Assembly: GCA_002421645.1 (NCBI GenBank)
Contig: DIST01000041.1
Coordinates: forward strand, 1-58,777
DNA length: 58,777 nt
Source: Flavobacterium sp. UBA6203
GTDB lineage: Bacteria > Bacteroidota > Bacteroidia > Flavobacteriales > Flavobacteriaceae
Reading direction: 5' to 3'
Shown here: in pieces, positions 1 to 8,600 of the stretch
How positions within the stretch are numbered: position 1 is the first letter of the stretch
Layout: each line of letters opens with the position of its first letter
The notes under the pieces: model-generated
Seen by the model: only the letters and a program-made list of their open reading frames with translations
What the model was told of the DNA's origin: nothing
Databases searched by the model: none
Program-made: the position numbers and the translations under genes

Positions 1-2
1 GA

Positions 3-1358
3 GGGGAATCGCAACGAATTAACTTGGCGACTTCATTGGGAAGTAGTTTGGTCGGTTCAATGTATATTTTAGACGAACCAAGTATCGGTTTACACCCAAA
101 AGATACCGAAAGATTAATCGAAGTTTTGAAAGATTTACGCGATTTAGGAAACACTGTAATCGTAGTAGAACACGACGAAGACATCATGAAAGCTGCCGAT
201 ATGATTATCGATATTGGTCCAGAAGCCGGAACGCATGGTGGTGAATTGGTTGCACAAGGAACCTATGATGAAATTCTGAAAGCGGATTCGCTAACAGCAA
301 AATATTTAAATGGAAAAGAGGAAATTTCGGTTCCAAAAACTAGAAGAAAATTCAAAAATCATATCGAAGTTATTGGCGCAAGAGAAAATAACTTAAAGAA
401 TGAAAATTTTACTTTCCCATTGGAATGTCTGACTGTAATCACAGGTGTTTCAGGAAGTGGAAAAAGTACCTTGGTGAAGAAAATTTTGTTTCCAGCCATT
501 CAAAAGAAATTAGAAGGTGTTGGTGAAAAAGCAGGTCAATTTACTGAATTAGCAGGAAGTTTTTCTCACATCAAACATATCGAATACGTGGATCAAAATC
601 CGATTGGAAGAAGTTCGCGTTCGAATCCGGTTACGTATATCAAAGCTTACGATGATATTCGAGATTTATTTGCCAAACAAAACGTTTCTAAACTACGAAA
701 TTACCAAGCGAAGCATTTCTCTTTCAATGTTGATGGCGGAAGATGTGAAGTGTGTAAAGGTGATGGCGAAGTAACCATCGAAATGCAATTTATGGCAGAT
801 GTTCATTTAGAATGTGAAGCTTGTAACGGAAAACGTTTCAAAAAAGAAGTCTTAGAAGTTACTTTCGAAAACAAAAATATTGATGACATTTTAAAAATGA
901 CCATTGATGAAGCGTTAAATTTCTTTACCGAACAAAAACAAACAAAAATCACGCAAAAATTACAACCTTTGCAAGACGTTGGTTTGGGCTATGTGCAATT
1001 AGGACAATCCTCTTCTACCCTTTCTGGTGGTGAAGCGCAACGTATTAAATTGGCTTCGTTCTTAGTAAAAGGTACAATTAAAGACAAAGCTTTATTTGTT
1101 TTTGACGAACCTACAACGGGTTTGCATTTTCACGATATCAAAAAATTATTAGCTTCGTTTGATGCCTTATTGGAAAAAGGACATTCGATAATCGTAATTG
1201 AGCACAATTTAGATTTAATCAAATGTGCCGATTATATTTTAGATATTGGTCCAGAAGGTGGTGAAAACGGTGGAAAATTAATTGCTTTTGGAACACCAGA
1301 AGAAGTAGCCAAAAATAAAAACTCGGTAACCGGAAAATATTTAAAAGAGAAACTATAA
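3..1358 (+). CDS. uvrA: Excinuclease ABC subunit A, C-terminal part (cut by window start)
   Basis: This is the C-terminal half of the damage-recognition ATPase of nucleotide excision repair. The reading frame is open to the window edge and begins inside the first ABC signature (GESQRINLATSLG), so the true start lies upstream. Visible parts are a Walker B with LDEPSIGLH, a second Walker A GVSGSGKST, a zinc finger with two CxxC pairs (CEVC and CEAC), a second signature LSGGEAQRI and a second Walker B FDEPTTGLHF. About 450 residues are present of the usual ~940. The next gene starts one base after the stop, so the two are probably cotranscribed. Confidence 0.97.
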   Translation, partial: GESQRINLATSLGSSLVGSMYILDEPSIGLHPKDTERLIEVLKDLRDLGNTVIVVEHDEDIMKAADMIIDIGPEAGTHGGELVAQGTYDEILKADSLTAKYLNGKEEISVPKTRRKFKNHIEVIGARENNLKNENFTFPLECLTVITGVSGSGKSTLVKKILFPAIQKKLEGVGEKAGQFTELAGSFSHIKHIEYVDQNPIGRSSRSNPVTYIKAYDDIRDLFAKQNVSKLRNYQAKHFSFNVDGGRCEVCKGDGEVTIEMQFMADVHLECEACNGKRFKKEVLEVTFENKNIDDILKMTIDEALNFFTEQKQTKITQKLQPLQDVGLGYVQLGQSSSTLSGGEAQRIKLASFLVKGTIKDKALFVFDEPTTGLHFHDIKKLLASFDALLEKGHSIIVIEHNLDLIKCADYILDIGPEGGENGGKLIAFGTPEEVAKNKNSVTGKYLKEKL

Positions 1359-2555
1359 ATGATAAACCCTTCTGCAAACGGTTGGATTGACAAATTCTTT
1401 GCTGAAAACAATGACAATTTCATTGATTTTCAAGGCAATACTTTGTCTTTTTATGAAGATTGTAGAACTACAGGTTTTATTTATGGTTATGTAGTACGTT
1501 ACCAACTTCAAAACCAAATCAACACTACAAAATGGTCGTATGATGAAGTGACGAAAGTTGGTTTTTTGAATACGCTTTTTTCGTTATATCGTATCGAAAA
1601 ATCTAACGGTACGAAAGAAGATTTCATCAATTCGGTTTATGAATTTTATAAAATCATTCAGCCTGAAAACCTGAATTTTATCAAAAAATTACTTCCAGAA
1701 GGAACATACAGTTCACGCTTGGAAAAAATTATAGACGACCGAATTCAAACGAATAATAATACTATCAGCAAAAATTTCTCACACATCATTACCAATGCGC
1801 TTTTGTTTATTGATGTTTTAGCATTCCAACATTATTTAAAAAATGAAGTATTACCAGCGGATTACCTGAAAAATGTAGAATCCGATTGTATTAAAATTGT
1901 TTCATTGGCATTGAAAATTAAAGAGCGAAAGTCGAAATATGATGAATTATTAGTGAAATTATTTGAAAATTCGATTCGTTATACGAAATTCAATACTATT
2001 GAAAACATTGAATTATCGGAAATAAAATTAATCCGACACACTTCATTATTAGAACGTTTATATTTATTAGACATTGCACAAATGGCACTTTGGAGTGATG
2101 AAAAATTAGAACCTAATGAAGAGCATTTTTTAAAACTTTTAAGTTCAGAATTAGAATTAGAAGCTAGTTTACTTGAAAAAAGTACAAAAGAAATAAATGA
2201 TTTTATCGAAAAATACAGGGCGGAAATTCCATTTTTTAATTATTCGAATCCCATCAAACATTTTTACGATCAAGCGAATAAAAATGTAACTAAGCTAATC
2301 ATTCGCAACAAAGACCGATTAACCAAAGAAATCAAAGAAAGTGGCGAATTAATGCAGCTTTTAGCTAAATCTACCACAAAAGATTTAAGCAAAGATGAAA
2401 AAAAGAAAGTAAAAAAACAGTTGCTCGATATCTGTAAAACAGTTCCATCGTTGACTATCTTTTTACTTCCTGGTGGTGGCTTGTTATTGCCTATTTTAAT
2501 AAAATTTATTCCACAATTATTGCCATCGGCTTTTAATGAAAATTTAGAGGATTAA
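1359..2555 (+). CDS. TerB-like / LETM1-like protein
   Basis: The 398-residue product has no signal peptide. Around residues 235-285 there is an acidic helical stretch (ALWSDEKLEPNEEHFLKLL) resembling a TerB-type fold. The C-terminus (FLLPGGGLLLPILIKFIPQL followed by LPSAF) matches the hydrophobic LPGG...LLPSxF signature of LETM1-like ribosome-binding domains of mitochondrial and bacterial proteins. The start directly abuts the uvrA stop. It converges on the carbonic anhydrase gene with a 4-bp overlap. The family match is from memory of the motif; the function in bacteria is unknown, possibly ion homeostasis or ribosome association at a membrane. Confidence 0.75.
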   Translation: MINPSANGWIDKFFAENNDNFIDFQGNTLSFYEDCRTTGFIYGYVVRYQLQNQINTTKWSYDEVTKVGFLNTLFSLYRIEKSNGTKEDFINSVYEFYKIIQPENLNFIKKLLPEGTYSSRLEKIIDDRIQTNNNTISKNFSHIITNALLFIDVLAFQHYLKNEVLPADYLKNVESDCIKIVSLALKIKERKSKYDELLVKLFENSIRYTKFNTIENIELSEIKLIRHTSLLERLYLLDIAQMALWSDEKLEPNEEHFLKLLSSELELEASLLEKSTKEINDFIEKYRAEIPFFNYSNPIKHFYDQANKNVTKLIIRNKDRLTKEIKESGELMQLLAKSTTKDLSKDEKKKVKKQLLDICKTVPSLTIFLLPGGGLLLPILIKFIPQLLPSAFNENLED

Positions 2556-3187
2556 AACTTCAACTGATACACATCATCCAAATCTTTATCACAATTAAAA
2601 TTTACACCTAAATCGGTTACATAACCATCGTTAAGTCCGTAAACCCAACCATGTAAGGATAATTCTTGACCGTTTTTCCATGCAGTTTGAACAATGGATG
2701 TTTTGGCCAAATCCATAACTTGTTCTTTTACGTTGATTTCGACAAATTTATTGAAGCGTTCCTTTTCATTTGTAATGGCATCCAATTCATTTTGGTGAAA
2801 GCGATACACATCTTTAATATGTCGAATCCAATTGTCGATGATTCCTATTGAACTATTTCCCATCGCTGCTTTTACTCCTCCACAACCATAATGTCCACAA
2901 ACGATAACATGTTTTACTTTTAAGGCGTTTACTGCATAATCAAGTACACTCAACATATTCATATCAGAATGCACCACCATATTGGCAATATTTCGGTGAA
3001 CAAAAACTTCGCCTGGTTCTGCCCCAATAATCTCATTAGCTGGCACGCGACTATCAGAACAACCTATCCACAATAATGGTGGATTTTGGCCATCAGCTAA
3101 ATTTTTGAAATAATTAGAGTCTAGGGCTAGTTTATTTTCTACCCATTTTTTATTATTATCCAATATCTTTTTATAAAAATCACTCAT
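2552..3187 (-). CDS. Beta-class carbonic anhydrase
   Basis: The enzyme interconverts CO2 and bicarbonate. The zinc ligands of the beta class are visible: Cys in GCSDSR near residue 43, then His and Cys in GHYGCGG near residues 99-102, with the Asp-Arg dyad of CSDSR. The length of 211 residues is normal. A start two codons earlier (3193) is possible; I chose the Met in front of SDFYKK. It lies downstream of a second carbonic anhydrase and a SulP transporter on the same strand, but a hairpin at 3223-3257 separates it, so it probably has its own transcript. Confidence 0.95.
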   Translation of the reverse strand: MSDFYKKILDNNKKWVENKLALDSNYFKNLADGQNPPLLWIGCSDSRVPANEIIGAEPGEVFVHRNIANMVVHSDMNMLSVLDYAVNALKVKHVIVCGHYGCGGVKAAMGNSSIGIIDNWIRHIKDVYRFHQNELDAITNEKERFNKFVEINVKEQVMDLAKTSIVQTAWKNGQELSLHGWVYGLNDGYVTDLGVNFNCDKDLDDVYQLKF

Positions 3188-3222
3188 TATCATATAAATA
3201 GTGTATAAATATAAAATAAAAA

Positions 3223-3257
3223 GCTATCATCTCTAAATAATATAGAAAATAGATAGC
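3223..3257 (-). terminator. Hairpin terminator after the SulP/carbonic anhydrase pair
   Basis: GCTATC and GATAGC arms are separated by an AT-rich loop. On the minus strand the hairpin is followed by TTTTTATTTTAT. It lies just beyond the stop of the carbonic anhydrase at 3278. The stem is only 6 bp at its base, so strength is uncertain. Confidence 0.5.
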
Positions 3258-3277
3258 ATTTAAATTTTGATTTTAAA

Positions 3278-3961
3278 TTAATGTCTCAATGCTGCTACTG
3301 TAAATTCTGGGTTCATTTCATCTTTAATATATAATACATCATCGTAAAAAGTAACTACTCCCGTTTCAATATCATGCATAGCTCCCACAATTCCTATTTG
3401 CCCATTTTCTAACATCTGTTCTAAGACGAAACTTCGTTCAATTATATTTTTTACACTTCGTTTTACATTAATTTCTGCAACATTTTCTACAAATTCGTTA
3501 TTTTTTGAGGTTCTCTCAGCTACTGTTACTTTTTCTTCATAAACAGCGGGTTGAATTTTAGATAATAACTCTGTTAAATTTCCCATTTCAACGTGATCAC
3601 AAGCGCCTTTTACTGCACCACATTTAGAATGTCCTAATACAACAATCAATTTGGATCCTGCCACTTTACATGCGAATTCCATACTCCCTAAAATATCAGT
3701 ATTAACAATATTCCCTGCAATTCTTACCGAAAAAACATCTCCTAACCCTTGGTCAAAAATTAATTCCGCTGAAGTTCTACTATCAATACAACTTAAAATG
3801 GTTGCAAAAGGCCATTGTCCATCTCTAGTTTCATTAACCTGTTCTAATAAATTGCGATTAGCTTTTAAATTATTAATAAAACGATTGTTACCTTCTTGTA
3901 AAAATTGTAATGCTTTACGAGGCGTCATCTGTGCTTGTGTTTCTTTATTATGTGCTTTCAT
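3278..3961 (-). CDS. Beta-class carbonic anhydrase, transporter-linked
   Basis: A 227-residue beta carbonic anhydrase. Zinc and catalytic residues are visible as C58-I-D60-S-R62 and H111...C114 in GHSKCGAVKG. It differs clearly from the neighbouring anhydrase (longer N-terminus, Thr-Ser after the DSR motif), so the two are old paralogs rather than a recent duplication. Its start lies one base after the SulP transporter stop, so both are one operon. Known SulP-carbonic anhydrase pairings suggest that it supplies or consumes bicarbonate carried by the transporter. Confidence 0.95.
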   Translation of the reverse strand: MKAHNKETQAQMTPRKALQFLQEGNNRFINNLKANRNLLEQVNETRDGQWPFATILSCIDSRTSAELIFDQGLGDVFSVRIAGNIVNTDILGSMEFACKVAGSKLIVVLGHSKCGAVKGACDHVEMGNLTELLSKIQPAVYEEKVTVAERTSKNNEFVENVAEINVKRSVKNIIERSFVLEQMLENGQIGIVGAMHDIETGVVTFYDDVLYIKDEMNPEFTVAALRH

Positions 3962-3962
3962 A

Positions 3963-5558
3963 TTATACTGTATCTTCTTTTGAATCTTTAATTTTTACGT
4001 GTTTAAACGTCGTATTATCTAAATTATATTGTTCTTTAAATCCTATCAAAGTCAAAGTAATATCTTTATCCTTTACTGTTACATTTCTAAAATCTTTGAT
4101 TAATTCCACTACATCAAAATCTATATATGTTGTGTGAGATGCATCAATAACTAATTTGGAACCATTAGGGATTTGACCTAATGTGGTTTTAATTGCAGCC
4201 TTATTTAAAAATGAAACTTCTTGAGCTAATTTTATTGTAATTACATCTCCATCATGAAAAGATTCTTTCTTAAACGAATAAGCAATTTTTAGATTTTGAT
4301 ATAAAATAAAGATGATGCTCACTACTAAACCGATTCCTACACCTTTTAATAAATCTATACGTACAACAGCTATTACAGTTATAATAAAAGGAATAAACTG
4401 AGAATAACCATTTTTCCATAAATGAAAAAATACACTTGGCTTTGCCAATTTATACCCCACCATTAATAAAACTGCAGCCAATGCCGCTAAAGGAATCTTA
4501 TTCAAAATAAATGGAATTGAAAGTGCAAACGTAAATAATAACACCCCATGAAAAATAGTAGCTAATTTAGTTCGACCTCCAGAATTTATATTTGCCGATG
4601 AGCGTACAACAACTGAAGTCATCGGTAATCCGCCTAATAAACCACTCAAAATATTACCAATACCTTGAGCTTTTAATTCTCTATTCGTATCTGTAAAACG
4701 TTTAAAAGGATCTAGCTTATCTGTAGCTTCAATACACAATAAAGTTTCTATAGAAGCCACAACAGCAATAGTTACAGCAACTATCCAAACCTTTTCATTA
4801 GCCAATTCGGCAAAATTAGGCAAGGCGAAACCTTTTTGAATTTCACCAAGAGATGGCAAACTCACTAAATGATTTTGCGAAACAATAGCCAAATTGGAAC
4901 CCGATTGCATGAAAAACTCATTCAACAGAATACTAACTACTACTACAACTAAAGCTCCAGGAACAACTTTTATCTTTTGCAAAGCAGGAGTTTTTTCCCA
5001 AAGAATTAATATTGCTAACGACAATAATGCTATTATTAAAGCACCTGTATGAATATAATTTATGGATTCTATCAATGTATCAAATGTAGAGTGTCCTGAT
5101 TTTTCTAGGTAGAAAAAATCACCTTCATTATCAATATCATGACCAAAAGCATGTGGAATTTGCTTTAAAATAATGATAATACCAATAGCAGCTAACATGC
5201 CTTCAATTACACTTGTAGGGAAATAATTAGAAAAACTACCCGCTTTCAAAAAACCTAAAGCAATCTGAATTAATCCTGCCAATAATACAGCTACTAAAAA
5301 AATATCAAACCCACCTAAATCTGAAATGGCAGTCAAAACTATTGCCGTTAATCCGGCAGCTGGACCAGTAACGCTTAATGATGAATTACTTAAAATACCA
5401 ACTACAACGCCACCTATTACACCTGAAACTATTCCTGAAAATAAAGGAGCTCCAGACGCTAAAGCTATACCCAAACATAAGGGTAAAGCTACTAAAAATA
5501 CAACCAAACCAGATGCAAGATCTCCTCTTACATTGGAAAAAATAGAATGTTTATTCAT
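3963..5558 (-). CDS. SulP family anion (bicarbonate-type) transporter with STAS domain
   Basis: An inner-membrane permease of 531 residues with about 10-12 hydrophobic segments, starting with a glycine-rich SulP core (ASGLVVFLVALPLCLGIALA, then SVTGPAAGL) and ending in a cytoplasmic STAS domain from about residue 430 (GSKLVIDASHTTYIDFD). I chose the Met before NKHSIF; the upstream in-frame Met would add six residues. It is the first gene of an operon with a carbonic anhydrase, which favours bicarbonate rather than sulfate as substrate. That substrate assignment is inference from context. Confidence 0.92.
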   Translation of the reverse strand: MNKHSIFSNVRGDLASGLVVFLVALPLCLGIALASGAPLFSGIVSGVIGGVVVGILSNSSLSVTGPAAGLTAIVLTAISDLGGFDIFLVAVLLAGLIQIALGFLKAGSFSNYFPTSVIEGMLAAIGIIIILKQIPHAFGHDIDNEGDFFYLEKSGHSTFDTLIESINYIHTGALIIALLSLAILILWEKTPALQKIKVVPGALVVVVVSILLNEFFMQSGSNLAIVSQNHLVSLPSLGEIQKGFALPNFAELANEKVWIVAVTIAVVASIETLLCIEATDKLDPFKRFTDTNRELKAQGIGNILSGLLGGLPMTSVVVRSSANINSGGRTKLATIFHGVLLFTFALSIPFILNKIPLAALAAVLLMVGYKLAKPSVFFHLWKNGYSQFIPFIITVIAVVRIDLLKGVGIGLVVSIIFILYQNLKIAYSFKKESFHDGDVITIKLAQEVSFLNKAAIKTTLGQIPNGSKLVIDASHTTYIDFDVVELIKDFRNVTVKDKDITLTLIGFKEQYNLDNTTFKHVKIKDSKEDTV

Positions 5559-5621
5559 GAGAAATTTATAATACATTAGAACTACACTACAAAACTAAAT
5601 GCGTGTTTAAAAAAAAGTGTA

Positions 5622-5912
5622 TTATAAATTATTAGGTGGAGGTGAGAAAATTTGATGCGCTAAATTATCAAATATCAAATTATGTTGGGTTAGAAAATTT
5701 GTGGAATTCAATTTAATTGAAAAAAAAACAAATAGAGAAAAACTAGTAATTGGCAACGTTTTTATTTCATTGAAAGGGGCATGATTCTCTTCCTCTTCAC
5801 ACATACTGAAGAAAAAAGAAGTATCCGCCTTCTTATCAATAATTCCAATAACTGTTGGAGTTGATAAAAAAAGGATAAAAACAAAAAGAACTATTTTTAC
5901 CAATAATTTCAT
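5622..5912 (-). CDS. Small secreted or membrane hypothetical protein
   Basis: A 96-residue protein with an N-terminal hydrophobic segment (residues 4-24) resembling a signal peptide, then an acidic FSMCEEEEN patch and a second hydrophobic stretch near residues 56-67. The C-terminus is proline-rich (FSPPPNNL). It is upstream of and codirectional with the SulP gene, 63 bp away. I recognise the pattern as a short Flavobacterium family but know no function. Confidence 0.6.
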   Translation of the reverse strand: MKLLVKIVLFVFILFLSTPTVIGIIDKKADTSFFFSMCEEEENHAPFNEIKTLPITSFSLFVFFSIKLNSTNFLTQHNLIFDNLAHQIFSPPPNNL

Positions 5913-5985
5913 TTGGCGAATATAATATTTCGCATTGAAACATTTCTTAATTTTTTTATAAAAAGAGTAAAAAAGATAACAAAAA

Positions 5986-6465
5986 CTAGATATCCTCTTC
6001 CAACCAAGCTTTTAACATCCAATTGGTTTTTTCTTGTTCTGCAATAAAATCACTCATCATCGAATTCGTACCTTCATCATGAATATCGGAAGCTTTTTGT
6101 AAAATAGTTCTCTCAATTTGCAACAATATACGTATCGATTCCAAAATTAATTGAATGGCTTCTTCATCATTCGAAATTGATTTACCAACTCTTAGCTTAC
6201 TGTTTTCAATATAATCTGAAAAAGTATGTAACGGAACACCTCCTAATGTCAATACTCGCTCAGCAATCAAATCGATTTTCAATTGACTATCATTATACAA
6301 CTCTTCAAATTTTAAATGCAAATCAAAAAAACGTTTGCCTCGAATATTCCAATGCAATCCTCTTAAATTTTGATAATAAATTTGAAAATTAGATAACAAG
6401 CCATTTAAATCTTTTACTAATGCTTCAGATTCTGTTACGGGTAATCCTAAACTGTTAATTTTCAT
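5986..6465 (-). CDS. dps: Dps family DNA-binding ferritin-like protein
   Basis: A 159-residue Dps that protects DNA by oxidising and storing iron. The intersubunit ferroxidase ligands are all present with exact family spacing: H38 (GLHWNIRG), H50, D65 and E69. It is transcribed divergently from oxyR across 96 bp, the classic arrangement for peroxide control. The N-terminus is short and not lysine-rich, so tail-mediated DNA binding as in E. coli is unlikely. Confidence 0.96.
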   Translation of the reverse strand: MKINSLGLPVTESEALVKDLNGLLSNFQIYYQNLRGLHWNIRGKRFFDLHLKFEELYNDSQLKIDLIAERVLTLGGVPLHTFSDYIENSKLRVGKSISNDEEAIQLILESIRILLQIERTILQKASDIHDEGTNSMMSDFIAEQEKTNWMLKAWLEEDI

Positions 6466-6484
6466 ATTTTAAATTTTATTTTAC

Positions 6485-6492
6485 CAAATTTA
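6485..6492 (-). promoter_or_regulatory. Candidate -7 element of dps promoter
   Basis: On the minus strand this reads TAAATTTG, a match to the Bacteroidota -7 consensus TAnnTTTG, 20 bp upstream of the dps start codon. No convincing -33 box is visible, as would fit an activator-dependent promoter. Confidence 0.45.
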
Positions 6493-6502
6493 CAAAATTT
6501 TA

Positions 6503-6532
6503 ATAGTTTTTTATCATAGGTTAAATTGATAG
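6503..6532. promoter_or_regulatory. Candidate OxyR/LysR-type operator between dps and oxyR
   Basis: Three ATAG words start at 6503, 6516 and 6529, exactly 13 bp apart. The last two lie over a TATC-N12-GATA inverted repeat (6512-6531), a LysR-type dyad. The site is between the two divergent -7 elements. OxyR sites in proteobacteria use ATAG/CTAT words, but with different spacing, so this is suggestive only. Confidence 0.35.
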
Positions 6533-6536
6533 TTTT

Positions 6537-6544
6537 TATATTTG
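6537..6544 (+). promoter_or_regulatory. Candidate -7 element of oxyR promoter
   Basis: TATATTTG matches the TAnnTTTG consensus and lies 17 bp upstream of the chosen ATG at 6562. It also supports the shorter start, because the longer open frame would begin upstream of this promoter. Confidence 0.5.
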
Positions 6545-6561
6545 TATCAAATTTATCAATA

Positions 6562-7500
6562 ATGACAATTACACAACTTTACTACGTATTGGCAGTTGCC
6601 GAACACAAAAACTTCACATTAGCTGCAGAAAAATGTTTTGTTACGCAACCCACTTTGAGTATGCAGATTCAAAAATTAGAAGATGAATTGGATATCTTAA
6701 TTTTTGATAGAAGTAAAAAGCCAATTTTACTAACTGAAGTTGGTGAAAAAATCGTAAATCAAGCAAAAAATATTGTTAACGAGGCAGGTCGTATTAAAGA
6801 TATCGTAGATCAACAAAAAGGATATATAGGTGGTGAATTCAAAGTGGGAATTATACCTACTATTATGCCAACATTACTCCCGATGTTTTTAAATAATTTT
6901 ATCAAAAAATATCCAAAAGTAAATTTAATCATTGAAGAGCAAACTACGGAAGAAATTATTAAAAAATTAAAAAACGGTCATCTAGATTGCGCTATTGCTG
7001 CAACACCACTCGAAGAAGAAAATTTAAAAGAAATTGTGCTGTATTATGAACCTTTTGTAGCTTATGTACCTTCTAATCACCCATCAATAAACAAAAAAGA
7101 AATTGAAATTTCAGATTTAGACTTAGATAAAATTTTATTGCTTCAAGATGGACATTGCTTTAGAAATGGAATTTTAAATTTATGCAAAAACAATAAATTT
7201 ATTTCCGATGGCTACTTCCAACTTGAAAGCGGAAGCTTTGAAACACTTATTAAATTAGCTGATGAAGGATTAGGAACCACTTTACTCCCTTACCTGCATA
7301 CTCTAGATTTAAATGAGAAAAGCAAGTTGAAACTCAAACCATTTAAAGATCCGAAACCAGCACGTGAAGTAAGCTTAATTTATCCTAAAAACGAATTAAA
7401 AATTCATATTATCAACGCACTACGAGATACAATTTCAGGCGTTGTTAGAGGAGCAATTGCTTTCAGTGACGTGGAAATCATAAGCCCAAAATCGAAATAA
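6562..7500 (+). CDS. oxyR: OxyR, LysR-type hydrogen peroxide-sensing regulator
   Basis: A 312-residue LysR-type regulator. Residues 1-60 form the winged helix-turn-helix (ITQLYYVLAVAEHKNFTLAA). The substrate domain contains the two redox cysteines C199 and C208 (GHCFRNGILNLC), at the same positions and 9-residue spacing as in E. coli OxyR, which identifies it beyond a generic LysR protein. I chose the ATG at 6562 because it gives the standard N-terminus; the open frame extends 12 codons upstream. It is divergent from dps, its expected target. Confidence 0.95.
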   Translation: MTITQLYYVLAVAEHKNFTLAAEKCFVTQPTLSMQIQKLEDELDILIFDRSKKPILLTEVGEKIVNQAKNIVNEAGRIKDIVDQQKGYIGGEFKVGIIPTIMPTLLPMFLNNFIKKYPKVNLIIEEQTTEEIIKKLKNGHLDCAIAATPLEEENLKEIVLYYEPFVAYVPSNHPSINKKEIEISDLDLDKILLLQDGHCFRNGILNLCKNNKFISDGYFQLESGSFETLIKLADEGLGTTLLPYLHTLDLNEKSKLKLKPFKDPKPAREVSLIYPKNELKIHIINALRDTISGVVRGAIAFSDVEIISPKSK

Positions 7501-7505
7501 AAATA

Positions 7506-7538
7506 AAAATCCCGAAAGTATTTTCGGGATTTTTTTTA
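7506..7538. terminator. Bidirectional terminator between oxyR and the 64-residue gene
   Basis: AATCCCGAAA and TTTCGGGATT arms form a 10-bp stem with a 4-base loop. It is followed by a run of T on the plus strand and preceded by A's, so it can end both convergent transcripts. Confidence 0.85.
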
Positions 7539-7730
7539 ATTGATATAAATTAAACATTGTCTTAATTCTGGCTTTTCTTTAGTAAACTGTAACAGCCATT
7601 CTCTTAACTGATCTATCTCGTAAGGAAGTAATACCTGTACTGCTTTTTCTAATTCTTTACAAAATAATTTTGCATCAAAACTCACACGCTCTAAAATTGA
7701 TTTCGTGTAAGAAAACATGGATCTAGACAT
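7536..7730 (-). CDS. Small conserved hypothetical protein
   Basis: A 64-residue soluble, mainly helical protein starting MSRSMFSYTKSILERVSFDA and with a C-terminal WLLQFTKEKPELRQCL. I recognise it as a short protein common in Flavobacteriaceae, usually annotated as hypothetical; its function is unknown. It converges on oxyR and uses the shared terminator. Confidence 0.75.
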   Translation of the reverse strand: MSRSMFSYTKSILERVSFDAKLFCKELEKAVQVLLPYEIDQLREWLLQFTKEKPELRQCLIYIN

Positions 7731-7863
7731 AAATCATTTTCTTAATTGGTTAGACTAGGGATAAGAACATGTTGTAAAGATAAATAAAAAAAACAGTTCT
7801 AAAAATAATTAATTTACTAAAAAAATGCTAAATTTTTATTAAATTCTTAATTAATAAGAAAAA

Positions 7864-8529
7864 CTATATGCGTTTTATCGCTCGTAACATTTCACGTTTC
7901 CCTGGAGCTCCAGGCAGCTTTTCAATTGAAAACCCAACACTTAGCATAGCATTTTTTATTGAAGAACGACAAGCATAGGTCACTAAAACACCATTGGGTA
8001 AAAGTGCGTCAAACATTTTTTTAAAGATAACTTCACTCCACAATTCTGGCTGTAATGGAAATCCGAAAGCATCAAAGTAAATTAAATCATATTGCTCTTT
8101 ATCGTCAATATCTTGAAAAAATTGTCTTCGTTTGGTAAGAATAAAATTATTCGTAATATTTTGTTGGCCTTCCCAATCACAAGAATGCATTTTATCAAAA
8201 ATGGCTTGATATTGAGTAGCTTGTAATTCACTAACATAATTCATTTGGGCTATTTCTTCAGTTGAAACTGGGTAAGCCTCTACTCCAACATAATTGACTT
8301 TTTCTTTATTTACAGTTTCCAAAAAAGTAATAAACGCATTCAAACCCGTACCAAAACCAATTTCTAAAATGGAAATCGATTCTTGTTTTTGATATAAATC
8401 CAATCCATTTTTAATGAAAACATGTTTCGCTTCCTGAATAGCGCCATGAGTAGAATGATAGTTCTCATCCCAATCTGGAATTCGTATGGTAGTGGAACCG
8501 TCATCAGTAATAATAATTTCTCTTTTCAT
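7864..8529 (-). CDS. mnmD: tRNA (mnm5s2U34) methyltransferase MnmD
   Basis: A 221-residue SAM-dependent methyltransferase that completes mnm5s2U at the wobble position of tRNAs by methylating nm5s2U. It corresponds to the MnmC N-terminal domain alone, without the FAD-dependent oxidase half. SAM motif I is EIGFGTGLNAF near residue 55; the later DLIYFDAFGFPLQPELWS is the family signature. The C-terminus LPGAPGKREMLRA is also typical. Confidence 0.9.
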   Translation of the reverse strand: MKREIIITDDGSTTIRIPDWDENYHSTHGAIQEAKHVFIKNGLDLYQKQESISILEIGFGTGLNAFITFLETVNKEKVNYVGVEAYPVSTEEIAQMNYVSELQATQYQAIFDKMHSCDWEGQQNITNNFILTKRRQFFQDIDDKEQYDLIYFDAFGFPLQPELWSEVIFKKMFDALLPNGVLVTYACRSSIKNAMLSVGFSIEKLPGAPGKREMLRAIKRI

Positions 8530-8545
8530 AGTAAATTCAAAAAAG

Positions 8546-8586
8546 AAAAGGTTTAAGAATTAGTAATCTAGTTCTTAAACCTTTTT
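8546..8586 (-). terminator. Strong hairpin terminator
   Basis: A 14-bp stem (AAAAGGTTTAAGAA with TTCTTAAACCTTTT) lies directly downstream of the lipoprotein pair on the minus strand. On that strand it is followed by CTTTTTT. It separates that pair from mnmD. Confidence 0.8.
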
Positions 8587-8600
8587 TATTTTAGGAGCAA

